The translations under genes and the position numbers were made by a program. 41,000 bases of DNA. Origin: Bugula neritina. Lineage: Eukaryota; Bryozoa; Gymnolaemata; Cheilostomatida; Bugulidae. The stretch spans positions 64,001-105,000 of the forward strand of contig CAXIUT010000289.1 of assembly GCA_964035545.1 (NCBI GenBank), written 5' to 3'. The notes below the pieces were generated by a model. The model was given only the letters and a program-made list of their open reading frames with translations. It had not been told where the DNA came from and made no database searches. Positions 1-20,256 of the stretch are shown here, piece by piece (the stretch's first letter is position 1; each line of letters opens with the position of its first letter).

Positions 1-239
1 AAAAATCGGAGGTTTATGAGAATAAAACTAAGTTAAAAGTGGCGCGACTACAAACGTCAAGTTGTAAACACAAGACCATGAATTAGAGGAGAAGCCTGAT
101 TCAATTTCCTGAGTCACAGTCACATACACCTAAGATCGATAGTTGAATCAGCGGTCACTTCATTTGTTTCAGTGTTTTTACTAGAAATATTACCGATATT
201 AAGGTAAAATATTGCCCGTAATTTACTTAATCGTAAGGT

Positions 240-420
240 AGAGTTTAAAATGTATTTTTGTTTTTCTTGAGCATGATAATGATGATCATGATGTCCACTT
301 GATGATGATGACGATGAGACATGATCACTCAGTCTCATAATCATAATGATAATGATGGTCATCATCATCATCATGGATGATGCCTGATGGACATCGACAT
401 GTAATGATAATACTAATAGT
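240..420. repeat. degenerate ATG/ATC trinucleotide repeat
   Basis: Runs of gat/gatgat and catcat triplets in both orientations (for example atcatcatcatcat near 360) form a degenerate trinucleotide array. The short ORF over it encodes only Met/Ile/Ser/His runs and is not a gene. Confidence 0.7.
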
Positions 421-589
421 AAAATAAATATAAATAAAATTTGAATAATGAATATGATTCATAATTATCTTTGATATTCTTATTGAATTTAATATTAAAT
501 TTTATTATCTTTGCATTATTAAATTTAATTATTAAATTTGTTATAAATATGATTGTCATTATCATTATGACTGTAATTAATATAATTGA

Positions 590-1260
590 GTAATTTTTAT
601 TATGATTGATATTATCATTATGATACTGATAGCGATACTGATAGTCATAGTATTAGTTTCAATAGTTTGATATTCGTATTAAATTTTATATTGATAGTGA
701 TACTCATACTGATGCTGAGACTCATGCTTATAGTTATACTGGTACTCAAAGTGAAAGTAATAGCGATAGTCATACTGATGATGATACTCATAGTGACTAA
801 CTCTAAGATTTGAAGTTAAGGCTGACAGTGACTGTTAATGTAAGTCTATGACTATGAGTATCATTGTGATTATAATTTTTATAGCGATACAATACTAGAA
901 AGTCTAAAGGGAAACCTCTAGTGACAACTTATTTTAGACCAGGATTTAGTTCTTGTTACAGCATTTGCTGTTTTAAAATTAGTTATTATATTCTTCCCGC
1001 ATTTTACGAATTGTTTGTGGCAGAAAACTAGTGTGTAACATGCTTTTCTTAGCTGTACCAATACTGACCCTGACACACCCACTGTCACTGTGATACTGAT
1101 AGTGTCAGTAATAGTAACACCAATAGTCATAGTCATAGTGATACTGAGAGTCATAGCAAAACTGAAAGTGAACATGATGCTCATATTCGTACTCACACTA
1201 ATACTGTTAGTCATAGTGAGTAATACTGGTATTCACACTAATTCATACTGATTAAATTCG
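590..1260. repeat. degenerate hexamer-period array (ATA-NTG/GTC type)
   Basis: Two blocks (about 590-880 and 1060-1260) are built from loosely repeated triplet pairs such as atactg, atagtc, atagtg and cttagt. The period of 3/6 is maintained while individual bases drift. Similar degenerate arrays recur in the first introns of catalase, MRPL21 and CSTF2 in this window. Confidence 0.65.
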
Positions 1261-2907
1261 AATTTAATTTTTACTACTAATAGTAATACTTTAGCTATTC
1301 GTATAACTATATCTATTGCTAATAGTATTAGTGAATTATGATTATTTCTATAAAAAATTATGCGTAAGTTATTAACAAATATTAATTTACATCAGTATTA
1401 AATTTAATATAACTAATTAGTAATTATAGTAATTATAACATTGTACTTTATATGTAAATTTTGATTTAGGAATATTGATAAATGTATTTATAGCCTATAA
1501 TTTAGTTTTACTTAGCTTTTCCAGGACACAAAATGTAATCATAACTCTTCTAGTAAACTTTAAAAAGATTTTAAAATTACTTTTGTGTATTTTTATTTTT
1601 ATTCATTGTAGTTATTGTCCTTTCAGCTACTCATTTAATCAAGTAGGCCTAATGATTATAGAGTTAAAGTTAAATTAAAAAGTTTGTATTCAATGTTATA
1701 ACTATTTGTTATTAGATTCAATTTTCGGTTGATAATTATGCTCAAATTTATAAACTTGTATAAGTATTAGAATTAATACAACATTGTTCGTAACTGTATA
1801 CGCCTAATTTTACCCAATTAAACATCACAAGTATACTAATAGGTAATACTTTATAAGTAACTAGAACATAGTTTTACTCTAAAGTCTAGTAGTAGATAAA
1901 GTTGCACTTACTCAGTTTAAGTAAAAATACCTGAGTTAGTTTAATTTCAGAGTTATCATGATAATTTTGGGTATAATAATAAATTTATGCAAGTGCATTT
2001 CCTGTAAGTATAATATTTATATTTGCATTGCTTTTTCTTTATTGGCTTTTTCCTTATTGGCTATTTGGTTTCTCTTTAATATTTTGGTAAGAAGTGGGAT
2101 AAAATGAAAAGTCGAACTTGATGGGCTACAATAATTATAATTATAGCTATTATAATGCTAAAGTAATATATAGGACTAATCACAATAATTTTAATTTTAA
2201 AGCACAGTATTCCACCACTTAGAAATTTAATTATAATACTTGAGTTTATGTTTTAGTTTATGTTTTTTTTAAATTAATAATTGTATGAATATTATTAATG
2301 TTATTTAACTTTAAGTAAAATACAAGTTTTAATTCAACTATATAATTTTAAACCTACCTTAGACAGAGTTGTAATATTTTTTGAAGTTGCTTTGTAATTT
2401 AATCCCATTCACTTGACTTTTAAGTGGAAGTAAATAAAATATAGCTGTAGTTCATACCAGTGAAGTAAAAAGTATGGTTTATTGTGAACATTTTTACTTT
2501 CTAAATGCATTTTTTTGATTAACATAATTTGCCCAAGTATTACTCTATGTAATGTGTTTTTATTGCCATGATTTCTATGAGTGATTTTAGCTTAAATAAA
2601 ATGATTTATATTAATATCTCTCTTATCTAAGGTCAAAATAATTTTTCATTTGCACTCAGATAAAATGTGCAAGTGATTCAGTGACTAAGTGAGGGCCACT
2701 CGATTAGTATTAATCATCATATACTAGAATTTGCATCATATTCTTCAGTTCTTAACATTATTTCAACTATATGATACAATATGACTTTCAATATGCACTT
2801 GACTGCATTTGGAAATCTGCTCGCATATATATTGTAGATTGGCCGAACACATTGTGGTGCAACGCTGAATAGAACACTTCAACTTATAGTAAAACACATC
2901 TTTCAAA

Positions 2908-5738
2908 ATGCCAAACATAGAAAGTATCCTTTAAAATGCTGCTAATAACTTTATCCTAATCATAGCCATAAATTTGGCTCTGTAATTAACTCTTGTTTTA
3001 TAAATTTTATGGGTTTCACACTTTTAGAAAATTCCAATCAGTGGTTTTTCAGATGGAAAATTTTTTTTTGTAAATTTTGTTCAGATGTGAAAAATATTTT
3101 TAATAACACTTGAAAGCCATGAAATTAAATAATTTGTTTATCAACGTATAAATAATTATTTTTTAATATTCTTTAACTTTAAATGTATTGAAAACTCAAT
3201 GCCTATACTCTGTGTGGTTATTAATTATTGTTGTTTAGTCTTTGATTTTTCAGTAAACCAACTTCATATTTACATTAAGGGGTTTTCAAAGTATAAGACA
3301 GGATTAGAATTCACTGAAGTTATTCCTTAGCAGCTCTTTCCAGAGGAATTATTTAATTTAAAGTTTGCTGCAAAAGATCTAGAGAGAAATGCAAAGAAGT
3401 CTGAAAAATCAGAAAGGGAAGAAAAAGTGAAATTGAAAAAGGTAGGTGTCAAATTGTGCCAGTGTTTATATAGAGGGTCAGCAACCTAATGAAAAGCTGA
3501 ACATCTTGCTACCCTGTTGAACATGAAGCTGGTTGTATATAGAGTGTGAGTAGGGCTGTGGAATTGTCTCACCGTGTACTATCTAGTAGTGAGTACACAA
3601 ATATAGGTCTAGGTTCTGAAATCGTACTTGAGTCGTATCTGTTGGCCAACGATTAGTGGACGGTAGCTGGTTGCAGTGTAGTTATCAGTATAATTAGTGT
3701 GACTTGTGGTGTTAATGTACAATAATTTATATTGGTGCTCAGAACTACCTGCACTGCAGCTGTTATAGTCCTTGCATTTTAGTAATTTTGGCTTACAGCT
3801 CTTTCACTGTGACTAGCACTAACTAATGCTTGGTTGCTGGTTTTTCTGCAAGAAAGTAAAGTGTAGCTGCTTGTTTGTACACAAACTTTTTAATACTAGA
3901 ATATAATAACTATACTGTATCTCCATTTTTATTAATCCTGTTCCTAAAATTAGTTATCTTCTTTTTTCTACTGATAATAGTTTTTTATATAATGAGGAAT
4001 TATTCTGTTATATGATAATTATATTATTTAAATATTAAATAAATCATGAATTGAACGTGTTACTAACTTCTGAAAACAATTGGAAATTTAAAGGAGTTGC
4101 TGATAATACAATCCTGTGCAAGTTAGTAGATTGTGTGTTTCGACCCAATGCTATTTACTTTGAAAAAAAGACAACTCCTACTATTCTTTGGAAAAAAGTT
4201 GCAAAGTTGTCAGTGCAGTTTAGAGTATAGATCTACTTATAATATGTAATAACATAATCAAATTTTTATATATTTATGGCTTCATTTTTGTATCAATAAG
4301 AAATTCAACAGCATTACTTTCGTCACAGGTTAAACTATTGTTGTGAATATCGGTTAGTGTCACTGTGATTACTATATGAATATGTGCTTTCTAATGCATG
4401 AATCTCTCTGTTTCTAGGCGATACAAAAAGGAAACATGGAAGGTGCAAAGATTCACGCAGAAAATGCAATCAGACAAAAGAATCAAGCACTCAACTATCG
4501 ACGAATGAGTGCTCGTATAGATGCTGTCGCTGCCAGAGTTCAGACTGCTGTCACAACTAAACAAGTCACCAAGTCCATGGGAGGAGTAGTGAAGAGCATG
4601 GAGTCAGCAATGAGGTCAATGAACTTGGAACAGGTAGTCAACACTGTCTATTCACAGTGCACCCTCAACTCCCTAATATAACTTCTTCTGTATCCACTCT
4701 CCCCACTATAACCAAATCTGTATCCACACTCCCCCCTATAACTTATTTTGTATCCACTCTCCCCCTATAACCTATTCTGTATTCACTCTCACCACTATAA
4801 CTTATTCTGTATCCACTCTCCCCCCCCCTATAACCTGTTCTGTATCCACTTTCCCCACTACCAACCTATTGTTATAGTGGGATCCTCTATTACATAACTA
4901 TTCACATTTGGCTGCTGTAGTTAATTCCTTGTTGTATTCTGTTGAAACTACCAAAATATGTTTACCTTCATTAACAAAGAGCTGTTTCCTCTAACACCAG
5001 GATGTCTCTAGGAAAGTTGCCATGGTTACTGTAACTATTTCTGATATTGGGAAATCTCTGAATAATTTTCAATGGAAAGAGACTCACTAGAATATTGTGT
5101 AATATGTATGTCTGTGTGTCTCCAACGTGTAACTTTGAGTACTAGTTGCACTATTTCTCACTCAAGTTGGTTGCCAGTATAAAATCATATACACCTTATG
5201 TTTTGTGATTGCGGCACAGGACCTATATGCAAGAGTAATCCCTGCACCTTGATAAATCAACAGTACATTACCAACATCTGTTTCTCTTTGTCACCTACCC
5301 TTAGCTCTTCTGTTCCCTTTAAATATCATAGTAGCCTTAGCTCTTCTGTTTTCTTTAGATATCCCAGCTAATGGACAGGTTTGAGACTCAGTTTGAGAAT
5401 CTGGACGTGCAGAGTCAGGTGATGGAGAACACTATGATGGCCTCCTCCACTCTAACCACTCCCCAGGGAGAGGTTGATGCGCTGATGTCAGAGGCAGCTG
5501 ACGAGGCAGGGTAAGTGTTGGTTTCTTACCTCCTTGTGACAAGAGATTGCTGTCTGTTAGCTAATACTCCACTCACTCAGACTATAATTAAGCTGTGGTT
5601 ATGTTGTCTTTTGGTACTTTTAGTATTGAGCTGAACATGGAGCTGCCTTCAAGTGCTACATCCACAGTCGGGGCGAGCGCTCAGTCCACCGAACAAGATG
5701 AACTATCACAGAGATTACAAAGGCTAAGGAACGTCTAG
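2908..5738 (+). CDS. CHMP1: Charged multivesicular body protein 1 (ESCRT-III subunit)
   Basis: Five exons join in frame: 2908-2923, 3344-3441, 4418-4633, 5359-5510 and 5624-5738 (TAG), giving 198 aa, the usual CHMP1 length. CHMP1/Did2 is a late ESCRT-III subunit at endosomes and the midbody that recruits the AAA ATPase VPS4 for filament disassembly. Seen directly: a basic N-terminal helix ([20 protein letters not shown]), the helical hairpin core (exon 3, [20 protein letters not shown]), the [20 protein letters not shown] segment (exon 4), and a C-terminal MIT-interacting motif [12 protein letters not shown] in exon 5. The 16-nt first exon (MPNIE) is the weakest part: it was chosen because its ATG has a good context, its donor GTATCC follows, and phase 1 matches exon 2. 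A or B paralogue status cannot be assigned. Intron 3 holds a minisatellite. Confidence 0.93.
4665..4870 (+). repeat. minisatellite in CHMP1 intron 3
   Basis: About six to seven units of roughly 30-35 bp, each containing ctgtatccactctcccc followed by a ctataac(c/t)tatt segment. Units differ in the length of the C run (4 to 8 C). The array begins about 30 bp after the exon 3 donor. Confidence 0.85.
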
Positions 5739-7340
5739 ACTCACCCTTTCTCTGGGTTTAGTTCTAAATCAGAATCATAACATGCTGTATTTTATATCAT
5801 ATAAAGTTATGCCACACCCTACTGGTTTATTTTATTTAGGATATTATATTTTTATTGTTTGTATAATTATAAGTATATTGTGGTTATGAGTAAATGCGAT
5901 GTATTATGTGGGAAGAAATATTATATTATGTGCTTATAAACCCAGCTATGTTGGGAATACAACTGAATGTTTATTGTTGGTATTTTAATAATATCGTAAA
6001 TAGTATCTACATAATATTAAAACTTGATGTACTGTGATTCAATACTGATGTTATCCAAATTGTCAATAAATGCAAAATAATTCACTCTAATTGAGTCAAA
6101 GGTTCTCTTGCCAAAGAAATTGCTTAGTTTCAGAATCTTTATTCAGAAATACTTCCACCAGATACCACCAGCAGTAACTTATATTAGTAGTCTTTATTTT
6201 CAAACTAAAACCCAAGCAGTGAACCCAATGTTCTTGCGCTGTTCATCAGTGTGGGTTTCCACCTGGTCTTACATAACCATTGTCTAGGCCCTAGGATATA
6301 TGAACCCTGAAATACCAATAGGCAAGCTGTGACTCATTATTTGGTGGTGTATTGTTTTAATGACATTATTATATATAATAATAGTGTGTGAACAAACCCG
6401 TAATCCAAATGTGCATGAACGGTTGTAACATTCATATAAAAAAACACACTGCAGAAACTTGCTTAAATAAACTAATATTTTACTGAAGCCATGTTCCTGT
6501 CTATCTGTTATAAGGGTTTATTGAACTATCCAATCAGCTTTGGCATCCAGCTGGCTAAGTAACTTATAGTCTATTAATCCTTGCCAGCATCATGGTGACA
6601 AAGCAACTTCACATCTATGTTGCAATATGTAAAATATTGTTTTTTTACAAAGCAATGACAATGTAGTATTTTATTGTTTAAATTAATTTGTTATATATTC
6701 CTAACCAAATTGTTTTGCGTGTTCGGCAACACGTAGCACTGAAATTATATAAGCATTAACTATTCAAACTAACGTATAACTCGAACATAATCTGTTGCAA
6801 TGTTAATCTAATATACAAGAGTATCCTGACCTCTAATAACAGCTATAGTGCTATAGGAAACTGATTTATATGTAAGTAACTTAAATTCAAGACTTACAGA
6901 CATGATCTACTTCAACACTGTCAAAATATTCTAAAAAACATAAACTTTAAAAAAGTAGCATTAAGGCATCGATTTTTACAGGCATGTGATTATCAAATGT
7001 ATTTTCCAACGTAAAGGTTTAGAAAATTTACTAGTTGTCACATACATCATACTCTAATATAGATATTAAAGCAGTTTCTAGGCAATGAAAGCCTTCAAAA
7101 ATTATTGAAAGAATGTACAAAAATAAATTTAAAATTCATAACCTAGAGAAACATTGTTAACAAATATTTTGTGCTTACAGCAAGTGGAGTGTAGTTTTTC
7201 ATCAGAAAGTGGGCGCGGCAGTTTGCTTTAACATAGGCTCGAGTTTTACATTTAGCGTGTGCAGCTACGGAATAATACTATAATTACTTGGCTCACAGGC
7301 TCATTATGCCTACGACCGTAGTTACTTTTCCGGGATTTTC
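5739..7340. other. CHMP1 3' UTR and intergenic spacer
   Basis: After the CHMP1 stop the sequence is AT-rich and without recognisable exons or repeats up to the catalase promoter. The last 150 bp (about 7190-7340) become more GC-rich and contain gggcgcgg, which fits a promoter-proximal region. Confidence 0.5.
6065..6070 (+). terminator. candidate CHMP1 polyadenylation signal
   Basis: An AATAAA hexamer lies 327 bp after the CHMP1 stop codon in AT-rich sequence. It is the first perfect AATAAA I find after the stop; use is inferred only. Confidence 0.4.
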
Positions 7341-7344
7341 TGCT

Positions 7345-7376
7345 CACGTGACCAATCAACCGATCTGGTTGATTGG
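7345..7376 (+). promoter_or_regulatory. catalase promoter element: E-box plus inverted CCAAT dyad
   Basis: A CACGTG E-box (7345-7350) is followed 1 bp later by a perfect inverted repeat: CCAATCAACC (7352-7361), 5-bp spacer gatct, GGTTGATTGG (7367-7376). Each arm ends in a CCAAT box, in opposite orientation. CCAAT boxes bind NF-Y and CACGTG binds USF/MiT-type bHLH factors (family knowledge). The dyad lies about 160 bp upstream of the catalase ATG, with a TATTTAAA sequence 17 bp downstream of it. Confidence 0.55.
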
Positions 7377-7538
7377 TTTTGCAATCACACCTGTATTTAA
7401 ACCGTTGCTGGCTTATGTGCACCCACTATTAATGTAAGCATTGTTGCTACGACTGGCTGCAGATTATCCACTAGAACTTAGTATTTACATAATATTTTTT
7501 TCCAGCGTGCTAAAACTTTTGCCACAATCAATATCATA

Positions 7539-15743
<8,205 letters not shown>

Positions 15744-16935
15744 ATAGGACAAATATTCGGGTTAGTATGATGTAATTACATGTTCTCTTATGGAATCACT
15801 TCCATATCACGGTGGTGGTAGCGCTTTTCCTTGCCTCATCTTCTCATGAATATCACTCTGGTAGACCAGGGAGTTTATTTGCTGCTTAAATAAGCTGGAT
15901 TTTGTAAAACTATTTATAAGCACAGAACTCTTAATGGTCCAGTGAAAAGATGAGACTTTATTGCACTGGTAGTCTGTCTTAACTGGGTTTTAAATATAAT
16001 TATTGAATGTATATTTTTCACTAACAAGTCATAATTGATAGTTGAACGGGGTAATTATTTTGTCAACACTGCGAATGATGGCTTGGCATTTGGAAAGTAA
16101 ATGGTGCTGGGTTTGTGGTATAGCATGAGGCAAACTGTGCATACGTATGCTAACAGTGTTTGTATGCTGTGCATCACTATTTCCACTATTGTATGTGCTG
16201 TTTTAGACAAAGTCTAACATCTGAGACATGACATTAAAGACTGCAGGCTATGGCCACTGGAGCTTTCCTTACATTCTAAATAATCCAATTCTATTTCATG
16301 TTGGTTATGAAGGGATATAGTCATACCGTTGATTTTATGGTTCTAAATTATTCAAACTTGATTTTATTGTTATGATTGTTAAAAGTATACAAATTAATCA
16401 TGATGAGTTATCATTTATTTACATGGTGACTGCATTTTGCTATGATGCATGATTTTATAGACGAAATTGTTCATAATATATTAAATAAAATACTTCAAAC
16501 TAAAATATATTTACATCACTTTACTATTCATACATCTAACTGTAAAAGTTAACCATAACACGCACTAAACAAAAATTACATGACATAGATTTTGCCCAGC
16601 CACCTGTGTGTAGAGAGCATTAATGTTCATATCAAGAGTTGCCTTTTCTTAGTGTGAAGTGAAGCTGAAGGGAATAAGTAAAGTACGGAGCATCAGGCAT
16701 CTCATATGTAAGTTGGTTACTGCCTTTGCCTGTAGACTACACATTGCTACTGCAAAGTTAATTCTTTGAGACCAGGAGAAGATAACAATTAATTTACTTC
16801 CACTACAAAACTGCCCAATGTTTTAAAATATATTACTTCTGATAGGCTGGAAAATTTTTTATGGTAATTCATTCCATCAGTAATTAATGTTTATGTACAC
16901 ACAGTAAGCTCTAAGCAATGTTCATGTCTGTGACT
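15744..16935. other. convergent intergenic region between catalase and MRPL21
   Basis: The 3' flanks of the convergent catalase and MRPL21 genes. AT-rich, with no coding exon or repeat recognised. AATAAA-like motifs occur on both strands but none is clearly positioned. Confidence 0.5.
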
Positions 16936-19900
16936 TCAGTCTACATCATCCTCTACTTCACTAACTTCTATGCTATTGATCCGTATAACGGTGAGAAAGT
17001 CTTGTATTACTACAACAGAATATTATTATATGTAACACTAAAGAGTACTACATCCAACACTACAAAGCACTACATGTAATACTACAAAGCACTACATGTA
17101 ACACTACAGAGTACTACACGCAACACGACAGAGTACTACATGTAATATTACAGAGCACAACATGTAACACTACAGAGTACAACAGAATAAGAAGTACTGA
17201 AACTTACATCTCAACTTCTTGACGCCTTTCCTTCTGATGAAGTAGAACCATATTTTTCTGTGACTTAGAGTTTTCTCTACTACTGTTGCTTCTACTCTGA
17301 CATTGCTGCAAATAATTGCACATTATTATATTCTAACCCAAGGTGAATATAATAACTATACACAGCACATATTCTAGTACAATCAAATCAAATACCAATA
17401 TATTCAAGTAGCATTTAGTCTGTTTATAGTAAAGTCCAGGGAGCAGCAATGACTTGAATACAAGGTTAGTGGTTTGAATCCCGGTGTCATTGGTGATGTT
17501 ATAAAAGGCACTCAGATATACTTGCTTGTTTGCAACAATAGAAAACCAATCTAGCTCACATTAAAAATCCTTTCCAATCAGAGGTTCTTACAGGGATGCA
17601 GACTATAAACTCACAGGAGCGTTATTAAATGGAGAGAAAACCTATATATCTGAGAACACATACTTTAAAAGTGGTCGTCCAATCATGGTGAAGTCTTTTC
17701 CTCCAACTAGCAGTACCTTAAACACAAATCAGTGGATGGTTAGAGCCATTGTGGGTGGCCAGATATAGTTTCAGCAATATAGCAATAAGTTGAAGCAAAA
17801 ACACGTTACCTTCTCTATGCATATTCTGTCCCCCACATCTGGAAACCGTCTGTTAGTACGAATGAGTAACAGGTCTTCGGTTGTGACCTTGAACTGATGA
17901 CCCCCGATGTATATCACGGCAAACAACCTCCCGTGTGAATTATGTGATATCTGCTCATTGATTCTGTCTGCCACTCCTGTCACCAGACAACATGTACTTT
18001 AAGGTTCTACAGTCTTAGAAGTGATGACTATACATTAATTATAACTCACTGTGGAGTTGTCTCCCTGAATTCATATAGACTACGAATTCACACGACGTAT
18101 AATACATCCTTATCAAGTAATTTACTTGCATAACATTAACTATTTGACTCGTACTATCAAGTACTCGACAGATAAAACACCTAACCTGTGGGTACAACTT
18201 TGTACTAAGATAACTAAGTCACACTACAACAGCTAGAGCTATGCACGAATTAGCCTCATTGCTTTCAGGTGAACTAAAAAACCTTAAATCTACTAATTAC
18301 AGCCATTAATTATCATCAGAGCTGAGCCTAAGTCAAGTAAGATCAAAGCCAAAATACTAAATCAACTTCAAGTTAAGTATAACAACTACTTGAGTAGACA
18401 GGAATAAGTTTGATATTACTTAAATGAAAGAGATATAAATAGACCATTGAATTGCATGTAAATAATAGTAATGATGAGTAGTTACATACTTCTAGTAAAT
18501 CTAACAGAAAACTAGCCTCAGTTTCCGTTATTCTACAACTAATGTTGATTTATATTTAGTTCAAAGTAATATATTAATAAAATGAGTTGCTGTAATAACA
18601 AGTTAAATCTGCATTAGAGACCATTAGGTCATTGTAAAATAATCAAACTTTTATTCAAAAGTTATTATTTTATGCTGAATATAATTCAGTCCAATCACTC
18701 CAATGCTTGTTTTAATAAATAAAACAGTGAATGAATTCAACTTGTATAACGTTCCATAACTTGCAACAAGTTAATTAGAAATTTAAAGTCACGTGAAGTT
18801 GAGTTAAAGCATCTTAAGTTACAGTGACTCCAAGCTAGCTCTAGCTATTATTAAGGCCCCATACCATGTGTAGAAGGTGTGACAATATGAGAGCTAGATT
18901 CTTCTAGACTCAAACTGTTGACAACAGATGTTGAGTTGTGACGATTACTGGGGATTCTTCTTTGAAAATTCGCTGCAGTAGTTGAGAAAGAACTTTTTTC
19001 TAAGTCTACAGAAAATTAAAAATATAAATTTAATAGGACGTTGTTAGATGAGAGTTTTCCTGCATCATTTAAACTAAGTAATAACTACAGATGACTTCTA
19101 TAATACACAAGAGTTCAACAAAAATTAAGTAGTAGTACAGCTAATAGTAATCATACCATACAATTGAAGTAAACACTTTTAGTTTGTTAGTTGCAAGTTC
19201 TGTAATCAGCAAATCACTAAAATTCAATGTCAGCACTAATCGATGTAACTTACAAATTCACTTACTTAGTTCTGTAAGTTAAATGACTGTGCAACTGAAA
19301 TTACAACCGCCCAAATCCAATAAAATTCAATTATCAATATGAATATGAATATGCATCAGATCAGTAAAACTAAAAGTAAAATTTAAGGAAAGTATTTACT
19401 ATTAGTATTAGTATTATTATTACTATTAGTATTAGTATTACCAATAGTATTACTATTAGGGCCTACTAAGTATTAATTTAAATTACATTTACAATTAGTG
19501 AATTAATATAGCAATTGTATAGTAAATATAATTATAATATTTACCGCTTATAACTATTCATTGATAGTAATATTACTAGTAATGGTAGTAGTACCGCTTA
19601 CACTACCTGTATTCAGTACTGTACTAGTACTACTAATTCTAATTCAGTAATTGTAATACAGTAATACTAATACTAGTTGAGTACTAGTAATACTATTACT
19701 ATCACTATCAGTATTAATATTACTCTAATTATTACCAACTACTGTTACATTTAGCTTTACTGATTAGTTATTACGTTTAACACATCAGTTATTACCGAAA
19801 GTGAATGATATTGATTAACAGTCACACTCGCAGTGATTACTGATCTCATTCAAATTGAAATTGCAAATTAAAATCAGAATGAAAATGTTACGCTAAACTA

Positions 19901-20065
19901 AAGTTACCATCTACATTTTACATTTAAATTTTGGTATTCACAGTTAAAACAACACATACGGGTTATAGAAGGCAGTTGCATTGCTTTGGCAGCATCTTTT
20001 GACCAAAAACTATAGTTAAAAGCAGTCCGAGAGCAAAATCTCTTTAATGATCGTAAACATGCCAT
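16936..20065 (-). CDS. MRPL21: Mitochondrial large-subunit ribosomal protein bL21m
   Basis: Six minus-strand exons join in frame: 20065-19960, 19005-18865, 17976-17810, 17716-17664, 17305-17208 and 17000-16936 (TGA), giving 209 aa, close to the animal family length. bL21m is a 23S-rRNA-binding protein of the mitochondrial 39S subunit. The N-terminus MACLRSLKRFCSRTAF is basic and without acidic residues, as expected for a mitochondrial presequence. The L21 core is clear: FAVIYIGGHQFKVTTEDLLL, then VGDRICIEKVLLVGGKDFTM, IGRPLL, VRVEATVVEKT, and the C-terminal TVIRINSIE. Exon 2 encodes a Ser/Asn-rich linker. The first intron (0.95 kb) holds a degenerate repeat, and intron 5 is almost wholly tandem repeat. 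The gene is head-to-head with CSTF2. Confidence 0.94.
17015..17195 (-). repeat. tandem repeat filling MRPL21 intron 5
   Basis: On the plus strand, units of about 20-22 bp such as actacatgtaacactacaga and agcactacatgtaatactac run from just after the exon 6 acceptor to just before the exon 5 donor, so nearly the whole 207-bp intron is an array. Confidence 0.8.
17431..17500 (+). repeat. possible tRNA-derived SINE or tRNA fossil
   Basis: The segment ggttagtggtttgaatcccg resembles an RNA polymerase III B-box (GGTTCGAATCC) with its T-arm context. No complete cloverleaf can be folded by eye and no clear A-box is present, so this is not called a functional tRNA. It lies in MRPL21 intron 4. Confidence 0.3.
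19385..19760. repeat. degenerate ATTAGT-type array in MRPL21 intron 1
   Basis: Runs of tattagtattagtattat and later agtaatactaatactagt form a degenerate 3/6-bp-period array like those in catalase intron 1 and CSTF2 intron 1. Confidence 0.75.
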
Positions 20066-20256
20066 TTTTTTCCGGAAATGTAAATATAAATCTCAAAGTT
20101 GGCTGCTGTTATATAAACAAATATTATAATAACTTTTGTTAACAAAACATGACTCAGACTTAATTTCAATTTTTAAAACTATTTTAAACATGCTTTTGAC
20201 AAACAATTATAAAGTAGTTCATCAAAAGACTTTTTTGACAAGAGTTACTTTTCAAG
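20066..20256. promoter_or_regulatory. divergent promoter between MRPL21 and CSTF2
   Basis: Only 191 bp separate the two start codons, which point away from each other, so the promoters must overlap. A perfect TTCCGGAA palindrome at 20070-20077 contains an ETS/GABP-type GGAA core on both strands; such sites are common in bidirectional mitochondrial-gene promoters (family knowledge). No TATA box is evident. Confidence 0.65.

Larger units (their letters stand above)
1..2907. other. AT-rich intergenic region, no gene recognised
   Basis: I see no convincing coding exon on either strand. The stretch is very AT-rich and contains degenerate short-period repeats (annotated separately at 240-420, 590-880 and 1060-1260). 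The remaining part, about 1.3-2.9 kb, is low-complexity A/T sequence that presumably includes the promoter of the CHMP1 gene downstream. No TATA box or CpG cluster stands out. Confidence 0.6.
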
